Source: an uncultured Granulosicoccus sp.
GTDB lineage: Bacteria > Pseudomonadota > Gammaproteobacteria > Granulosicoccales > Granulosicoccaceae
Length of the DNA stretch: 37,198 nucleotides
Reading direction: 5' to 3'
Assembly: GCA_947499955.1 (NCBI GenBank)
Contig: CANMQI010000034.1
Span: 1 to 37,198, forward strand
Positions 17,292-25,611 of this stretch are shown here, piece by piece (the stretch's first letter is position 1; every line of letters begins with the position of its first letter). A program made the position numbers and the translations under genes. The notes under the pieces are model-generated. The model saw only the letters and a list, made by a program, of their open reading frames with translations, was not told where the DNA came from and ran no database searches.

Positions 17292-17318
17292 CTGCGATTC
17301 TCCAGGCGCGGGTTAACG

Positions 17319-17456
17319 TGGGTGTCTGGAGAATTATCTTGATCAGTCAGACACCACTGTGCCTTAAATACATGAAAAATTTCGGTCTTTATTGACTTTG
17401 TGGGTGTCTGGTCTCGTCGAATGCCAACTACAGACATGGATGTCTGAAATTTTCAG
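17319..17456. repeat. Motif copies and palindromes upstream of the RAYT gene
   Basis: Between uup and the RAYT gene are exact TGGGTGTCTG copies at 17319 and 17401, a partial CAGACACCA at 17348 in the opposite orientation, and a variant TGGATGTCTG at 17437-17446. That last copy completes an inverted repeat, CAGACAT-GG-ATGTCTG (17431-17446), followed directly by CTGAAA-T-TTTCAG (17444-17456). Such hairpins next to a REP-associated transposase are what would be expected of its substrate DNA. Confidence 0.75.
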
Positions 17457-17522
17457 AGACTATTGACGCAGCTGATTGCTGGCGCTAATGTAAAAGGCCC
17501 TACTGCGCAACGGAATGCTCAG

Positions 17523-18527
17523 ATGGCTACTGCAAGGAAGCTTGAAGCCACACTCCAGTTCACTCCCTATTTTCACTGTACGAGCCGTTGCGTTCGTGGC
17601 GCCTATCTATGCGGCGTCAATAGAGAAACGGGCGAAGATCTTTCGCACAGAAGACGCTGGCTAAGAGCCCGCCTCCTGAAGCTGGCTACTGTTTTCTCCA
17701 TCAAACTGGCGGCCTTCGCCATCATGGAAAACCACTTCCATGTGGTGCTGAAAGTGGATCGCAAGACGGCTGACAACTGGTCGGATACCGAAGTCATCCA
17801 GCGTTGGCATCGAATTTTCAAGGGCACTGAACTCAGTCAGCGATTTCTGAACCTCGACACTCTGAGCGCTGCCGAGCAAGCACTGTTGTTACGCGATGTA
17901 CGTCGCTGGCGGCTGGCTTTGACCGATATCAGCTGGTTCATGCGGTGTGTCAAAGAGCCACTTGCGCGTCAATCGAATCGGGAAGACGGCTGCAAGGGGC
18001 GTTTCTGGGAGGGCCGCTTTCATAGCCAGGCTTTGCTCGATACAGGCGCCCTGCTTGCCTGCATGACCTATGTCGACCTTAATCCTACGCGCGCCAATAT
18101 GGGCGAGTTTCCGGAATCAGACCCGTTCACCTCACTGCATCAGCGAGCAGCTGTCGTATCATCCGGCAGCGCCGAGCAACAGGCACTTCATTCCGGCTTG
18201 CTGTACATCGATGCTCACGAGCAAACCGCGGCGAACGATGCACTCCCTGTCAGCACTCTCGACTACCTCGAGCTGGTTGACGTGGCTGCTCGGCAGAGGC
18301 GTCCAGGTAAACAAGGCGCACTGGACGCACTGGCCAAACCCGTGTTGGAAAGACTGGGGATCAGCAAATCTGCCTGGCAGGAACTGGAGCATTGCTTCAA
18401 GACCCACTTCCATGTACTGGTCGGTTGCAGCGAATCCTTGAAGAATGCCTGTCAGATCCTCGGGCAGAAATGTGCGTGGGGGCAACGGCACTGCCAAACC
18501 TTCTTCGACGAATCAGCAGCACCTTGA
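17523..18527 (+). CDS. REP-associated tyrosine transposase (RAYT, IS200/Y1 family)
   Basis: Single-strand transposase-like protein of the Y1 HUH class, 334 aa from the ATG at 17523 (the frame is open from a TTG at 17463). It has the family start TPYFHCTSRCVRGAYLCG, the HUH metal motif in MENHFHVVLKVD, and the tyrosine-containing segment MTYVDLNPTRANM, whose Tyr is the probable nucleophile. A family-typical SHRRRWLRARL and the region GCKGRFWEGRFHSQALLD are also intact. RAYTs are domesticated-type transposases that process REP hairpins rather than flanking a classical IS, and none is seen here. It is bounded upstream by motif copies and hairpins and is convergent with gpmI. The coding region itself holds no motif copies. 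Confidence 0.9.
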   Translation: MATARKLEATLQFTPYFHCTSRCVRGAYLCGVNRETGEDLSHRRRWLRARLLKLATVFSIKLAAFAIMENHFHVVLKVDRKTADNWSDTEVIQRWHRIFKGTELSQRFLNLDTLSAAEQALLLRDVRRWRLALTDISWFMRCVKEPLARQSNREDGCKGRFWEGRFHSQALLDTGALLACMTYVDLNPTRANMGEFPESDPFTSLHQRAAVVSSGSAEQQALHSGLLYIDAHEQTAANDALPVSTLDYLELVDVAARQRRPGKQGALDALAKPVLERLGISKSAWQELEHCFKTHFHVLVGCSESLKNACQILGQKCAWGQRHCQTFFDESAAP

Positions 18528-18542
18528 CCCTGACATCGAAAC

Positions 18543-18578
18543 CTGGCTGGTCAGCCTGTCAAGACATGACTCAGCCAG
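18543..18578. terminator. Weak inverted repeat between convergent RAYT and gpmI
   Basis: CTGGCTG (18543-18549) pairs with CAGCCAG (18572-18578) across a 22-nt loop in the 62-bp gap between the two converging genes. Possible bidirectional terminator, without T-runs. Confidence 0.3.
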
Positions 18579-18589
18579 TGGCTTCTCAA

Positions 18590-20131
18590 TCAGCTATAGG
18601 GCCTCAGAAGCAAGGAGGTGCCTTTCATTGATTCAGGCTGTGGAAGTCCCATCAGTTGCAGGATTGTCGGAGCAATGGACGGCAGGCCGTTACCATTTCC
18701 CAGCTCCCAGGCAACGGTATCCTGAATCGTACAGGCTACCGGGAAGGTCGTATGCTGCGTATGAGGCTCCCCGCTGACAGGGTCAACCAGCATGTCCGCA
18801 TTGCCGTGATCGGCTGTCAGAACGATGGAATACTCGTTCTCTACAGCAGCTTCCCACATTCGACCGACCATGGTATCCACTGTCTCGACCGCGCGGATGA
18901 CAGCTGATGGAATACCGGTATGACCTACCATATCGCCATTAGCCAGGTTGACGACAATCAGGCCGGCGGTCTGTTCCTTGAGTGCCCGGACGATACCATC
19001 CGTGACTTCCTCGGCGCTCATCTCAGGCTGCAGATCATACGTTGCCACTTTCGGTGAATTTACAAGCAGTCGCTCTTCGTTCAGCAGAGGCTCATCCTGT
19101 CCACCGTTGAAGAAAAAGGTGACATGCGGATACTTTTCAGTTTCCGCCGAGCGGATCTGCTTGATCCCTGCATCGGCAACGACTTGTCCCAAGGTCTTAC
19201 CAGGCTCATCCCGGGTAAACGCACAGGCGAACGGATATGAGCTTTCGTAGCGCGTCATGGTGGTCAGCGTTACCGGAACGAAGCTGCCTCGATCAAACCC
19301 GCCGAATTCGGCAAGCCCCAGAGCTTCGCTCAATTCCCTTGGTCTGTCGTTACGGAAGTTGAAAAAGAAGACTTCGCAATCAGCATCCATGGGTTTATGG
19401 GTGTCCAATACCGTTGGCGTGATGAATTCATCCGTTTCACCGGCGTCGTAGGCGAGCTGGATGGCCTCATCGACCGAAGTGGCACTTCGCCCCTTCCCTG
19501 ACACCATGGCCTGCCAGGCCAGCTCCACCCGATCCCAACGCTTGTCTCTGTCCATCGCAAAATATCGTCCGGATACTGTGGCCACATGCCCCTTGGCCGC
19601 AGCGAGAGCCGGCAGTACCTTGTCGAGGAACTGACTCGCACTGGACGGGGCAGTATCGCGCCCATCCGTGATGACATGCAGCACCGGCACTACCTGTTGG
19701 CTTGCACACAAATCAATCAGAGCAATCAGGTGCGCCGTATGACTGTGAACACCGCCATCGGATACCAGGCCGACGAGATGCAGCTCACCACTTTTACTCG
19801 CTGCCCTTTTCAGCGCATCCGTGACAGCAGGATTCTTCGAAAAGCTGCCATCCGCGATGGCGTCACCGATCTTCACCAGATCCTGACGTAAAACCGTTCC
19901 GGCTCCCAAAGACAGATGACCGACTTCGGAATTTCCCATCTGGCCTTCCGGCAATCCCACGGCACGACCCGATGCCTCAAGCAGGCAGGTCGGATGGTGG
20001 GCATAGAACTGATCGAGGTTGGGAGTGTTCGCCTGTGCGACAGCGTTGTCGAGCTTGGAAGGGTTGACACCGATACCATCCATGATGATCAGCAAGACGC
20101 GTCTGCGTGGTGGTTGCTTGTAGTCGCTCAT
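18590..20131 (-). CDS. gpmI: 2,3-bisphosphoglycerate-independent phosphoglycerate mutase
   Basis: Interconverts 3- and 2-phosphoglycerate in glycolysis, using two metal ions and a phosphoserine intermediate. The protein is 513 aa, full length. The metal/phosphatase core begins with MDGIG (Asp 18) and has the nucleophile in MGNSEVGH (Ser 68). Further motifs include SDGGVHSH, TDGRDTAP, FFFNFRNDR and the C-terminal TADHGNADM. The ATG at 20131 has a ribosome site (AGAGGAAAT). A TGGGTGTCC variant (19398-19407) sits in the segment VLDTHKPMD, again read as DTH. A 183-bp gap separates it from tatC upstream on the same strand, so it may be transcribed alone. Confidence 0.97.
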   Translation of the reverse strand: MSDYKQPPRRRVLLIIMDGIGVNPSKLDNAVAQANTPNLDQFYAHHPTCLLEASGRAVGLPEGQMGNSEVGHLSLGAGTVLRQDLVKIGDAIADGSFSKNPAVTDALKRAASKSGELHLVGLVSDGGVHSHTAHLIALIDLCASQQVVPVLHVITDGRDTAPSSASQFLDKVLPALAAAKGHVATVSGRYFAMDRDKRWDRVELAWQAMVSGKGRSATSVDEAIQLAYDAGETDEFITPTVLDTHKPMDADCEVFFFNFRNDRPRELSEALGLAEFGGFDRGSFVPVTLTTMTRYESSYPFACAFTRDEPGKTLGQVVADAGIKQIRSAETEKYPHVTFFFNGGQDEPLLNEERLLVNSPKVATYDLQPEMSAEEVTDGIVRALKEQTAGLIVVNLANGDMVGHTGIPSAVIRAVETVDTMVGRMWEAAVENEYSIVLTADHGNADMLVDPVSGEPHTQHTTFPVACTIQDTVAWELGNGNGLPSIAPTILQLMGLPQPESMKGTSLLLRPYS

Positions 20132-20314
20132 GGGCTGATATTTCCTCTTGTGAATTGGAGAGTAACTCGATCATGACCTGCCAAGACCCTCAACGCATCG
20201 TAAGCCTCGATCCACAAGGCCGCCACCGGATCAACCACCCCGACCAGACTGTCCACCGGTCTCGTCCGGCGGACTGCCTTCTCGGCACAGGGTCAGTTCA
20301 TCATCACCGTCAAG

Positions 20315-21292
20315 TCAGGAGCGCTCATCATCCGGCTTATCCTCATCGGGCGAGTCCGTCATGCTATTTCGGTAGCGACCCTGTGAATCCGGTTTCTGTG
20401 CCCGGGAAGCATCTGGACGAGCTTCGGCGGGCGATTCATGGGTGTCTGATGTTTCCGCTGAGCCAGATGACGCTGACGGCTTGTTCGGTTCATGGGTGTC
20501 TGCTGAAGATGAGGTGTCGTCTTCGTTGTAGCGACGTTCGCGTTCGGTGCCAGCATCGACAATGCGTTGCTTGTAGGTGCGCGAGAACACGATTCCCACC
20601 TCATAGAGCAGCCACATGGGAATGGCGAGCAGCGTCTGGGAGATCATGTCGGGCGGCGTCAGGAACATGCCGATGATGAAGGCGCCTACAAAGACATAGG
20701 GGCGGATCTTGACCAGATTTTCCGGTGTAGTGATACCGACAGCCACGACCAGTACTGTCGCAACCGGCACTTCGAAGGCGATTCCGAAAGCGAAGAACAG
20801 GGTAATGACGAAGTCCAGGTAGCGCCCGATGTCGGTACTCACCGTGACCCCTTCCGGTGCCACGCTGGTGAAGAAGCCGAAGACCAGCGGGAACACGACA
20901 AAATAGGCAAAGCTGACACCCAGATAGAACAGACCCGTACTCGATACCAGCAACGGGACGACCAGCTTCTTTTCATGAGAGTAGAGGCCGGGAGCGATGA
21001 AGGACCAGATCTGGTACAGCAGGTAGGGAACTGCCAGAAACACGCAGAGCATCAGCGTGAGCTTGAAGGGTATGAAGAACGGTGCCGCCACATCAATGGC
21101 GATCATCTGGCTATCCGGAAGATGCTTGAGCAATGGTGCAGCCAGTGCCGTGTAGATCCTGTCGGAGAACCAGAACAGGCATAGAAAAAGCAGCCCGACA
21201 GACAGCAACATCTTCAACAACCTGTCCCGCAACTCAACGAGATGCGACAGGAAACCTTGTTCTTGCTCTACGGCTGAATCTGGCGTGGCCAT
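20315..21292 (-). CDS. tatC: Twin-arginine translocase subunit TatC with long acidic tail
   Basis: Core membrane receptor that binds twin-arginine signal peptides together with TatB. The protein is 325 aa. The conserved start FLSHLVELRDRL is followed by six hydrophobic segments, including PLLVSSTGLFYLGVSFAYFV and the loop FGIAFEVPV. The hydrophilic tail after residue about 240 is unusually long (roughly 85 residues, Ser/Glu/Asp-rich) and probably cytoplasmic. This tail carries two exact motif copies (20439 and 20493) read as SDTH and ADTH. It follows tatB by 39 bp. The tail is not needed for known TatC function and may be a species-specific addition. Confidence 0.96.
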   Translation of the reverse strand: MATPDSAVEQEQGFLSHLVELRDRLLKMLLSVGLLFLCLFWFSDRIYTALAAPLLKHLPDSQMIAIDVAAPFFIPFKLTLMLCVFLAVPYLLYQIWSFIAPGLYSHEKKLVVPLLVSSTGLFYLGVSFAYFVVFPLVFGFFTSVAPEGVTVSTDIGRYLDFVITLFFAFGIAFEVPVATVLVVAVGITTPENLVKIRPYVFVGAFIIGMFLTPPDMISQTLLAIPMWLLYEVGIVFSRTYKQRIVDAGTERERRYNEDDTSSSADTHEPNKPSASSGSAETSDTHESPAEARPDASRAQKPDSQGRYRNSMTDSPDEDKPDDERS

Positions 21293-21331
21293 GACTTAGG
21301 ATGCGCTACCAATATGACGATGCGTTTTCAA

Positions 21332-22036
21332 TCAACTACCGGACTCTGCCCCAGTGCGATTCGTATTGACAGAATCGTCTTTCGGGGAGGGGGTCTCTGA
21401 GCGCAAAGTGGGTGTCTGTTGACCACCGGAGTTATCCGATGGAATGGGGGATGCAGTCTCGACATGGCTGTCGTTTGTCGAGGCATCAGGCTTGCTGACC
21501 GACTCTGCCGTGTTCATGCCAGGATTCGAGCTCGAATCCGTCTTGCCAGAAGTGCCGCCGTTTGCGGAGGTATCAACCGGGCGGGACATGCGTGCGAATT
21601 CATCCTTGCTGGCAGCAGCATCGCCGACTGGACTCAATTCGCTGGCACTGATAGTGGGATTTTCGGGACCGACAGAGCTGCTGCCGTTTCCGGTGGAGGC
21701 ATCAGCATCGAGCTCCTTGACGCTTGTCTCCAACTCTCCCAGGCTCTTCTTCGCACCTTTCACGACATCCCGCGTGCTGCTCTCGAAATCCTTTTTCGCC
21801 GTGTTGACCATGTTCTTGAGCTCATTGATCTGCTCGCGCTGATCACCGATGAGCTTTTTCAGGTCACCGGACTCCAGCTCGGAGGCAAGGTCTGTCTTGA
21901 CTCCGCGCACGAAGCGCTGCAACTTGCCAATCCACTGACCAGCTGTCTTCGCAACAGCCGGCAAGCGCTCAGGCCCGATAACAACCAGCGCCACGATGCC
22001 GATCAGTAGAATTTCTGTGAAACCAACGTCAAACAC
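21332..22036 (-). CDS. tatB: Twin-arginine translocase subunit TatB
   Basis: Tat component that forms the receptor complex with TatC. At 234 aa it is longer than the E. coli protein. One N-terminal transmembrane helix with the FTEILLIGIVALVVIGPERLP signature is followed by an amphipathic helix (AKTAGQWIGKLQRFVRGVK) and then a long Ser/Thr/Pro-rich, charged tail. In that tail an exact motif copy (21409-21418) is read as QTPT (GGQQTPTLRSE). Gap to tatC 39 bp, to tatA 31 bp; one transcript with the his genes is likely. Confidence 0.95.
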   Translation of the reverse strand: MFDVGFTEILLIGIVALVVIGPERLPAVAKTAGQWIGKLQRFVRGVKTDLASELESGDLKKLIGDQREQINELKNMVNTAKKDFESSTRDVVKGAKKSLGELETSVKELDADASTGNGSSSVGPENPTISASELSPVGDAAASKDEFARMSRPVDTSANGGTSGKTDSSSNPGMNTAESVSKPDASTNDSHVETASPIPSDNSGGQQTPTLRSETPSPKDDSVNTNRTGAESGS

Positions 22037-22067
22037 GTGCTAACAGTCCAGGAGTTGCGTTACCCGA

Positions 22068-22295
22068 TCAGACAGATTTCTGATCATCGGTTTTCTGCAT
22101 GACAGGCTCATCGACCGGCTTGGTGCCATCTTCCAGTTTCTCTGCAGGTGTCGTTTCCTCTTCCTTCACAGCCTGCTTGAAACCCTTGACCGCAGAACCG
22201 AGGTCGCCGCCAAGGTTCTTGAGCCGCTTGGCACCGAATATCAACACGACGATGACCAGGATGATCAACAGTTGAGGAACACTTGGCATACCCAT
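22068..22295 (-). CDS. tatA: Twin-arginine translocase subunit TatA
   Basis: Pore-forming Tat subunit of 75 aa. It starts MGMPSVPQLLIIL with a single transmembrane helix, then the hinge FGAKRLKNLGGDLGSAVKGFKQAV and a short acidic tail. Its order after hisE (18-bp gap) and before tatB is the arrangement known from Pseudomonas and related gammaproteobacteria. No motif copy lies in it. Confidence 0.95.
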   Translation of the reverse strand: MGMPSVPQLLIILVIVVLIFGAKRLKNLGGDLGSAVKGFKQAVKEEETTPAEKLEDGTKPVDEPVMQKTDDQKSV

Positions 22296-22313
22296 AAATT
22301 TTCTCTGAATAAT

Positions 22314-22634
22314 CTATTTACTGGCGCGTGAGGCTTTTTCGGCGTGACCCGAAACCCCTTCCCGACGCTGCAGTTCGTTCAAAATATCCTGTGGCCCCAG
22401 CCCCTTGGCACTCATCATGACCAGCATGTGAAACCAAACATCGGCAGCTTCGGACACCACACGATCCGGCTTGTCTCCCTTGGCTGCGAGAATGAACTCC
22501 ACAGCTTCTTCACCTACCTTCTTCAATATGGCGTCATCACCGCCCGCAAACAAGCTTGCCGTGTAGGATTCTGTTGCATCACTGTGCCGTCGGGCTTCAA
22601 TCTGAGCGCCCAGTCGCGCAAGGATGTCGCTCAT
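22314..22634 (-). CDS. hisE: Phosphoribosyl-ATP pyrophosphatase
   Basis: Second step of histidine synthesis: hydrolyses phosphoribosyl-ATP to phosphoribosyl-AMP. I use the internal ATG at 22634, giving 106 aa starting MSDILARLGAQIEARR, which matches the usual length; the frame is open to 22679. The all-alpha MazG-like core shows GGDDAILKKVGEEAVEFILAAK and then DVWFHMLVMMS, with the acidic residues expected to bind metal. It is a separate gene rather than fused to hisI, and it follows hisI by 109 bp from the chosen start. Confidence 0.93.
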   Translation of the reverse strand: MSDILARLGAQIEARRHSDATESYTASLFAGGDDAILKKVGEEAVEFILAAKGDKPDRVVSEAADVWFHMLVMMSAKGLGPQDILNELQRREGVSGHAEKASRASK

Positions 22635-22743
22635 AGCAATGTCTCGCGGGTAGTCCATGGACACATATTGTATCCGCACTGAGGCATCCTACATGTGTTC
22701 TGCGCCCAATAATTATACTTGCCTGCCATGACAGCACTCACAA

Positions 22744-23133
22744 TCAGTCGTCGGCACGCATGTAGATCTCGTCAGGTGACTTCAATACCGGCTCGCAATC
22801 CTGCCATTCACCACCTTCATCGAGCTGCCGGAAGAAGCAATGCTCTCTTCCGGTATGGCAGGCAATTCCGCCAACTTGCTCCACCTGAAGCAGCAGTACA
22901 TCACCGTCACAATCCAGGCGAATGTCCTTGACCCGCTGCACATGCCCGGACTCCTCCCCCTTGCGCCACAAACGCTGACGGGAGCGAGAAAAGTAGACAG
23001 CCGTCTTCGAGGCAATCGTCTCGAGCAGTGCCTCCTCATTCATCCAGGCGACCATCAACACCTGTCCGGTGCCGACATCCTGAGCGATAGCAGGTATCAG
23101 ACCTGCCTCGTTGAAGGTAATCGCTTCAATCAT
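22744..23133 (-). CDS. hisI: Phosphoribosyl-AMP cyclohydrolase
   Basis: Third step of histidine synthesis, opening the adenine ring of PR-AMP. At 129 aa it contains the zinc/magnesium sites: the WRKGEESGHVQ segment, the aspartate cluster LDCDGDVLLL and cysteines in ACHTGREHCFF. It begins at ATG 23133, 90 bp downstream of hisF. The gap contains a small AGCCT-tcgc-AGGCT hairpin on the plus strand. Monofunctional, separate from hisE. Confidence 0.96.
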   Translation of the reverse strand: MIEAITFNEAGLIPAIAQDVGTGQVLMVAWMNEEALLETIASKTAVYFSRSRQRLWRKGEESGHVQRVKDIRLDCDGDVLLLQVEQVGGIACHTGREHCFFRQLDEGGEWQDCEPVLKSPDEIYMRADD

Positions 23134-23223
23134 TATTTTTCAACACGTTAAAGGGTTTGTCGTGAGCCTTCGCAGGCTGTCTCCGTAGATCCGAAGCCGG
23201 AATCGATGACCCGGCGGCACATG

Positions 23224-23997
23224 CTAAACACGCACTTCGATACCCTGTGCGGCCATATGGGCCTTGGCTTCGGCGATCGTGTACTCGCCAAAGTGAAAGA
23301 TACTGGCTGCGAGCACAGCATCTGCCCCGCCCTTGAGCACGCCATCGCACAAATGATCCAGATTTCCGACACCACCCGAGGCAATCACCGGAATTTCCAC
23401 GGCCTCGGTGATGGCTCGAGTCAGGGCCAGATCGAAGCCAACCTTCGTACCATCCCGATCCATACTGGTCAGCAACAGCTCACCGGCACCGTATTCCGCC
23501 ATTTTGACCGCCCATTCCACGGCGTCCAGGCCCGTCGGCGTTCTGCCTCCATGCGTGAAGATTTCCCAGCGTGGCGATTCTCCCGGGGCACTGACCGATT
23601 TTGCATCCAGCGCTACCACGATGCACTGCGCACCGACCTTGTCCGTGGCTTCACGCACGAGATCCGGCCGGTTGACGGCTGCAGTATTGATGCCCACCTT
23701 GTCGGCTCCGGCGTTCAGCAATCTGCGCACATCCTCGACAGCTCGGATCCCCCCGCCAACCGTCAAGGGAATGAACACCTCGGAGGCTACTTCTTCCACT
23801 ACATGCACGATCGTATCGCGGTTGTCGGAACTGGCCGTGATATCGAGGAAGGTGATTTCGTCTGCGCCCGCTTCGTTGTAGCCTCGTGCAACGTTGACAG
23901 GATCACCGGCATCGCGGATGTCGAGAAACTTGACACCCTTGACCACACGCCCTGCATCAACGTCCAGACAGGGGATGATTCGTTTGGCCAAACCCAT
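23224..23997 (-). CDS. hisF: Imidazole glycerol phosphate synthase cyclase subunit
   Basis: TIM-barrel subunit that joins ammonia from HisH to PRFAR, giving imidazole glycerol phosphate and AICAR. Full length at 257 aa. Catalytic Asp is in CLDVDAGR (residues 10-17) and the second in LTSMDRDGTK; phosphate loops TVGGGIRA and IASGGVGN are intact. It begins two bases after hisA ends, so translation is coupled. HisH lies two genes upstream, a common order. Confidence 0.98.
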   Translation of the reverse strand: MGLAKRIIPCLDVDAGRVVKGVKFLDIRDAGDPVNVARGYNEAGADEITFLDITASSDNRDTIVHVVEEVASEVFIPLTVGGGIRAVEDVRRLLNAGADKVGINTAAVNRPDLVREATDKVGAQCIVVALDAKSVSAPGESPRWEIFTHGGRTPTGLDAVEWAVKMAEYGAGELLLTSMDRDGTKVGFDLALTRAITEAVEIPVIASGGVGNLDHLCDGVLKGGADAVLAASIFHFGEYTIAEAKAHMAAQGIEVRV

Positions 23998-23999
23998 GA

Positions 24000-24752
24000 T
24001 CAGCTCTCCGGAGTGCCCTTGATATAGGAATCTGCCAATGCCTGGGCGGCGGCCAGGTCAATGGTTTTCTCGTACAGGGCCCGCCCTACGATGGCCCCTT
24101 CGATGCCGCGGTGCCGCTCACGCCCCAGCGCGTGAATATCATCGATATTGGTTACGCCACCCGAGGCAATGATCGGAATGTTCACGGCATCCGCAAGAGC
24201 CGCTGTCGCTTCCGTGTTCACGCCCTGCATCATGCCATCTCGACTGATATCGGTATACACGATCGAGCAGACACCCACATCTTCAAACCGCTGCGCCAGA
24301 GATACGGCGGTAACACTGGACGCTTCAGCCCAGCCTTCAGTGGCCACGAACCCGTTATTCGCATCAAGGCCGACGATGACATGCCCTGGAAATCGCTGGC
24401 ACAGCTCGTCGACGAATTCCGGCTGCTTCACAGCCAGGGTTCCGATGATCAGGTATTGGACACCCACATCAATATAGGCACTGGCGATATCCATCGAACG
24501 GATACCACCGCCTATCTGTACGGGTACCGAGCCACAGGCCTTGCAGATATCGCCAACCACACCGGCGTTTCGCGGCTCACCGGCGAACGCTCCGTCCAGA
24601 TCCACCAGATGAATTCGACGGGCGCCCTCATCGAGCCAGCGCTTGGCAACGTTCACGGGGTTCTCATCGAACACGGTGTCGTCATCCATACGCCCTTGGC
24701 GCAAACGCACGCACTTACCATCTTTGATATCTATGGCTGGGATAATCAGCAT
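24000..24752 (-). CDS. hisA: ProFAR isomerase
   Basis: Isomerises ProFAR to PRFAR in histidine synthesis. The protein is a 250-aa TIM barrel with AIDIKDGKCVRL, HLVDLDGA, QIGGGIRS and YTDISRDGM, so catalytic Asp residues are present. At two positions where family members usually have AGV, this protein has VGV: FEDVGVCS and YIDVGVQY. These are encoded by an exact motif copy (24268-24277, the only coding copy read in the TGGGTGTCTG sense) and a variant (24457-24466). It follows hisH after a 148-bp gap occupied by the inverted motif pair. Confidence 0.97.
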   Translation of the reverse strand: MLIIPAIDIKDGKCVRLRQGRMDDDTVFDENPVNVAKRWLDEGARRIHLVDLDGAFAGEPRNAGVVGDICKACGSVPVQIGGGIRSMDIASAYIDVGVQYLIIGTLAVKQPEFVDELCQRFPGHVIVGLDANNGFVATEGWAEASSVTAVSLAQRFEDVGVCSIVYTDISRDGMMQGVNTEATAALADAVNIPIIASGGVTNIDDIHALGRERHRGIEGAIVGRALYEKTIDLAAAQALADSYIKGTPES

Positions 24753-24779
24753 CGAATCGGGTCCATTTTCTTGTTAAGT

Positions 24780-24856
24780 GATATGGGTGTCTGGTCTTTC
24801 GGAGAAGCAGAACAACCATGAATGCCGAATTCTGGTAAAGACCAGACACCCACATC
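24780..24856. repeat. Long inverted repeat built from two motif copies between hisH and hisA
   Basis: TGGGTGTCTGGTCTTT at 24784-24799 is the exact reverse complement of 24837-24852 (16 bp); the pairing resumes for three more base pairs at 24780-24782 with 24854-24856 after one mismatch. The loop is 37 nt. Each arm starts with a motif copy and shares the same extension GGTCTTT. In the his transcript it would make a stable hairpin ahead of hisA. Confidence 0.85.
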
Positions 24857-24900
24857 CAGCATGGAACGGGCAGCCAGCTGACTCCAGAAGACTTTTCTGA

Positions 24901-25539
24901 CTATCGACCGTCCCAACTGGCAAAATTCTTCAGCAACTGCAGGCCATCCCTTGCGCTCTTTTCCGGATGGAACTGGCAAGCAAAGAGATTGGGGGCCGCC
25001 ACGGCAACTGCGATGTCATGGCCATAATGGCATGTGCCGGCAACCGCACCATCGTCTTCAGGTACACAGTAGTAACTGTGCGCAAAATAGAAACGGCTGG
25101 CATCGTCAATATCAGCCCAAAGCGCATGATCGCGGGCGTGACGAACTTCGCTCCACCCCATATGAGGGACCTTCAACCGTGTTCCAGCGTCGAACAGTGG
25201 ATCGGCGAAGCGAGTCACTTCGCCGGGGACAATGTTCAGACACTCCACACCGCTGTTCTCCTCACTATGGGTCAGCAAGACCTGGTATCCCATGCAGATA
25301 CCGAGAAACGGGCGTGTGCCGGCGATAGCCAGAACCGTTTGTGCCAAGCCGCTTTGCTGCAGCGCCGCCATGCAATCCTTGGCAGCACCCTGTCCAGGGC
25401 AAACCACTCGATCGGCAGATTCGATGACGGCAGCATCCGAGCTGACAACCACTTCAGCGTCGTCTGCTACGTGTTCAATGGCTTTGGACACCGATCGCAG
25501 GTTGCCCATGCCATAATCGATGACGGCTATTTTCTGCAT
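24901..25539 (-). CDS. hisH: Imidazole glycerol phosphate synthase glutaminase subunit
   Basis: Class I glutamine amidotransferase that feeds ammonia to HisF. 212 aa. The nucleophile is in GICMGYQVLL; the catalytic His-Glu are in FACQFHPEKS. The start VIDYGMGNLRS is typical of HisH. It follows hisB by 72 bp from the hisB stop, and precedes the inverted-repeat gap before hisA. Confidence 0.97.
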   Translation of the reverse strand: MQKIAVIDYGMGNLRSVSKAIEHVADDAEVVVSSDAAVIESADRVVCPGQGAAKDCMAALQQSGLAQTVLAIAGTRPFLGICMGYQVLLTHSEENSGVECLNIVPGEVTRFADPLFDAGTRLKVPHMGWSEVRHARDHALWADIDDASRFYFAHSYYCVPEDDGAVAGTCHYGHDIAVAVAAPNLFACQFHPEKSARDGLQLLKNFASWDGR

Positions 25540-25611
25540 GATATTGCTCAGACTCTTTCAGTTTCCCGGCCTGGCGGGAAAAAAATCGATCAAGACCCCA
25601 GGTGCGATGAC

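Noticed and set aside
17319..18527. Classical insertion sequence with terminal repeats
   Set aside because: The transposase is a RAYT; I see no matching ends or target duplication around it and no second transposase gene.
20107..20676. Plus-strand reading frame between gpmI and tatC
   Set aside because: Mostly antisense to tatC and to the gpmI leader, with low-complexity composition.
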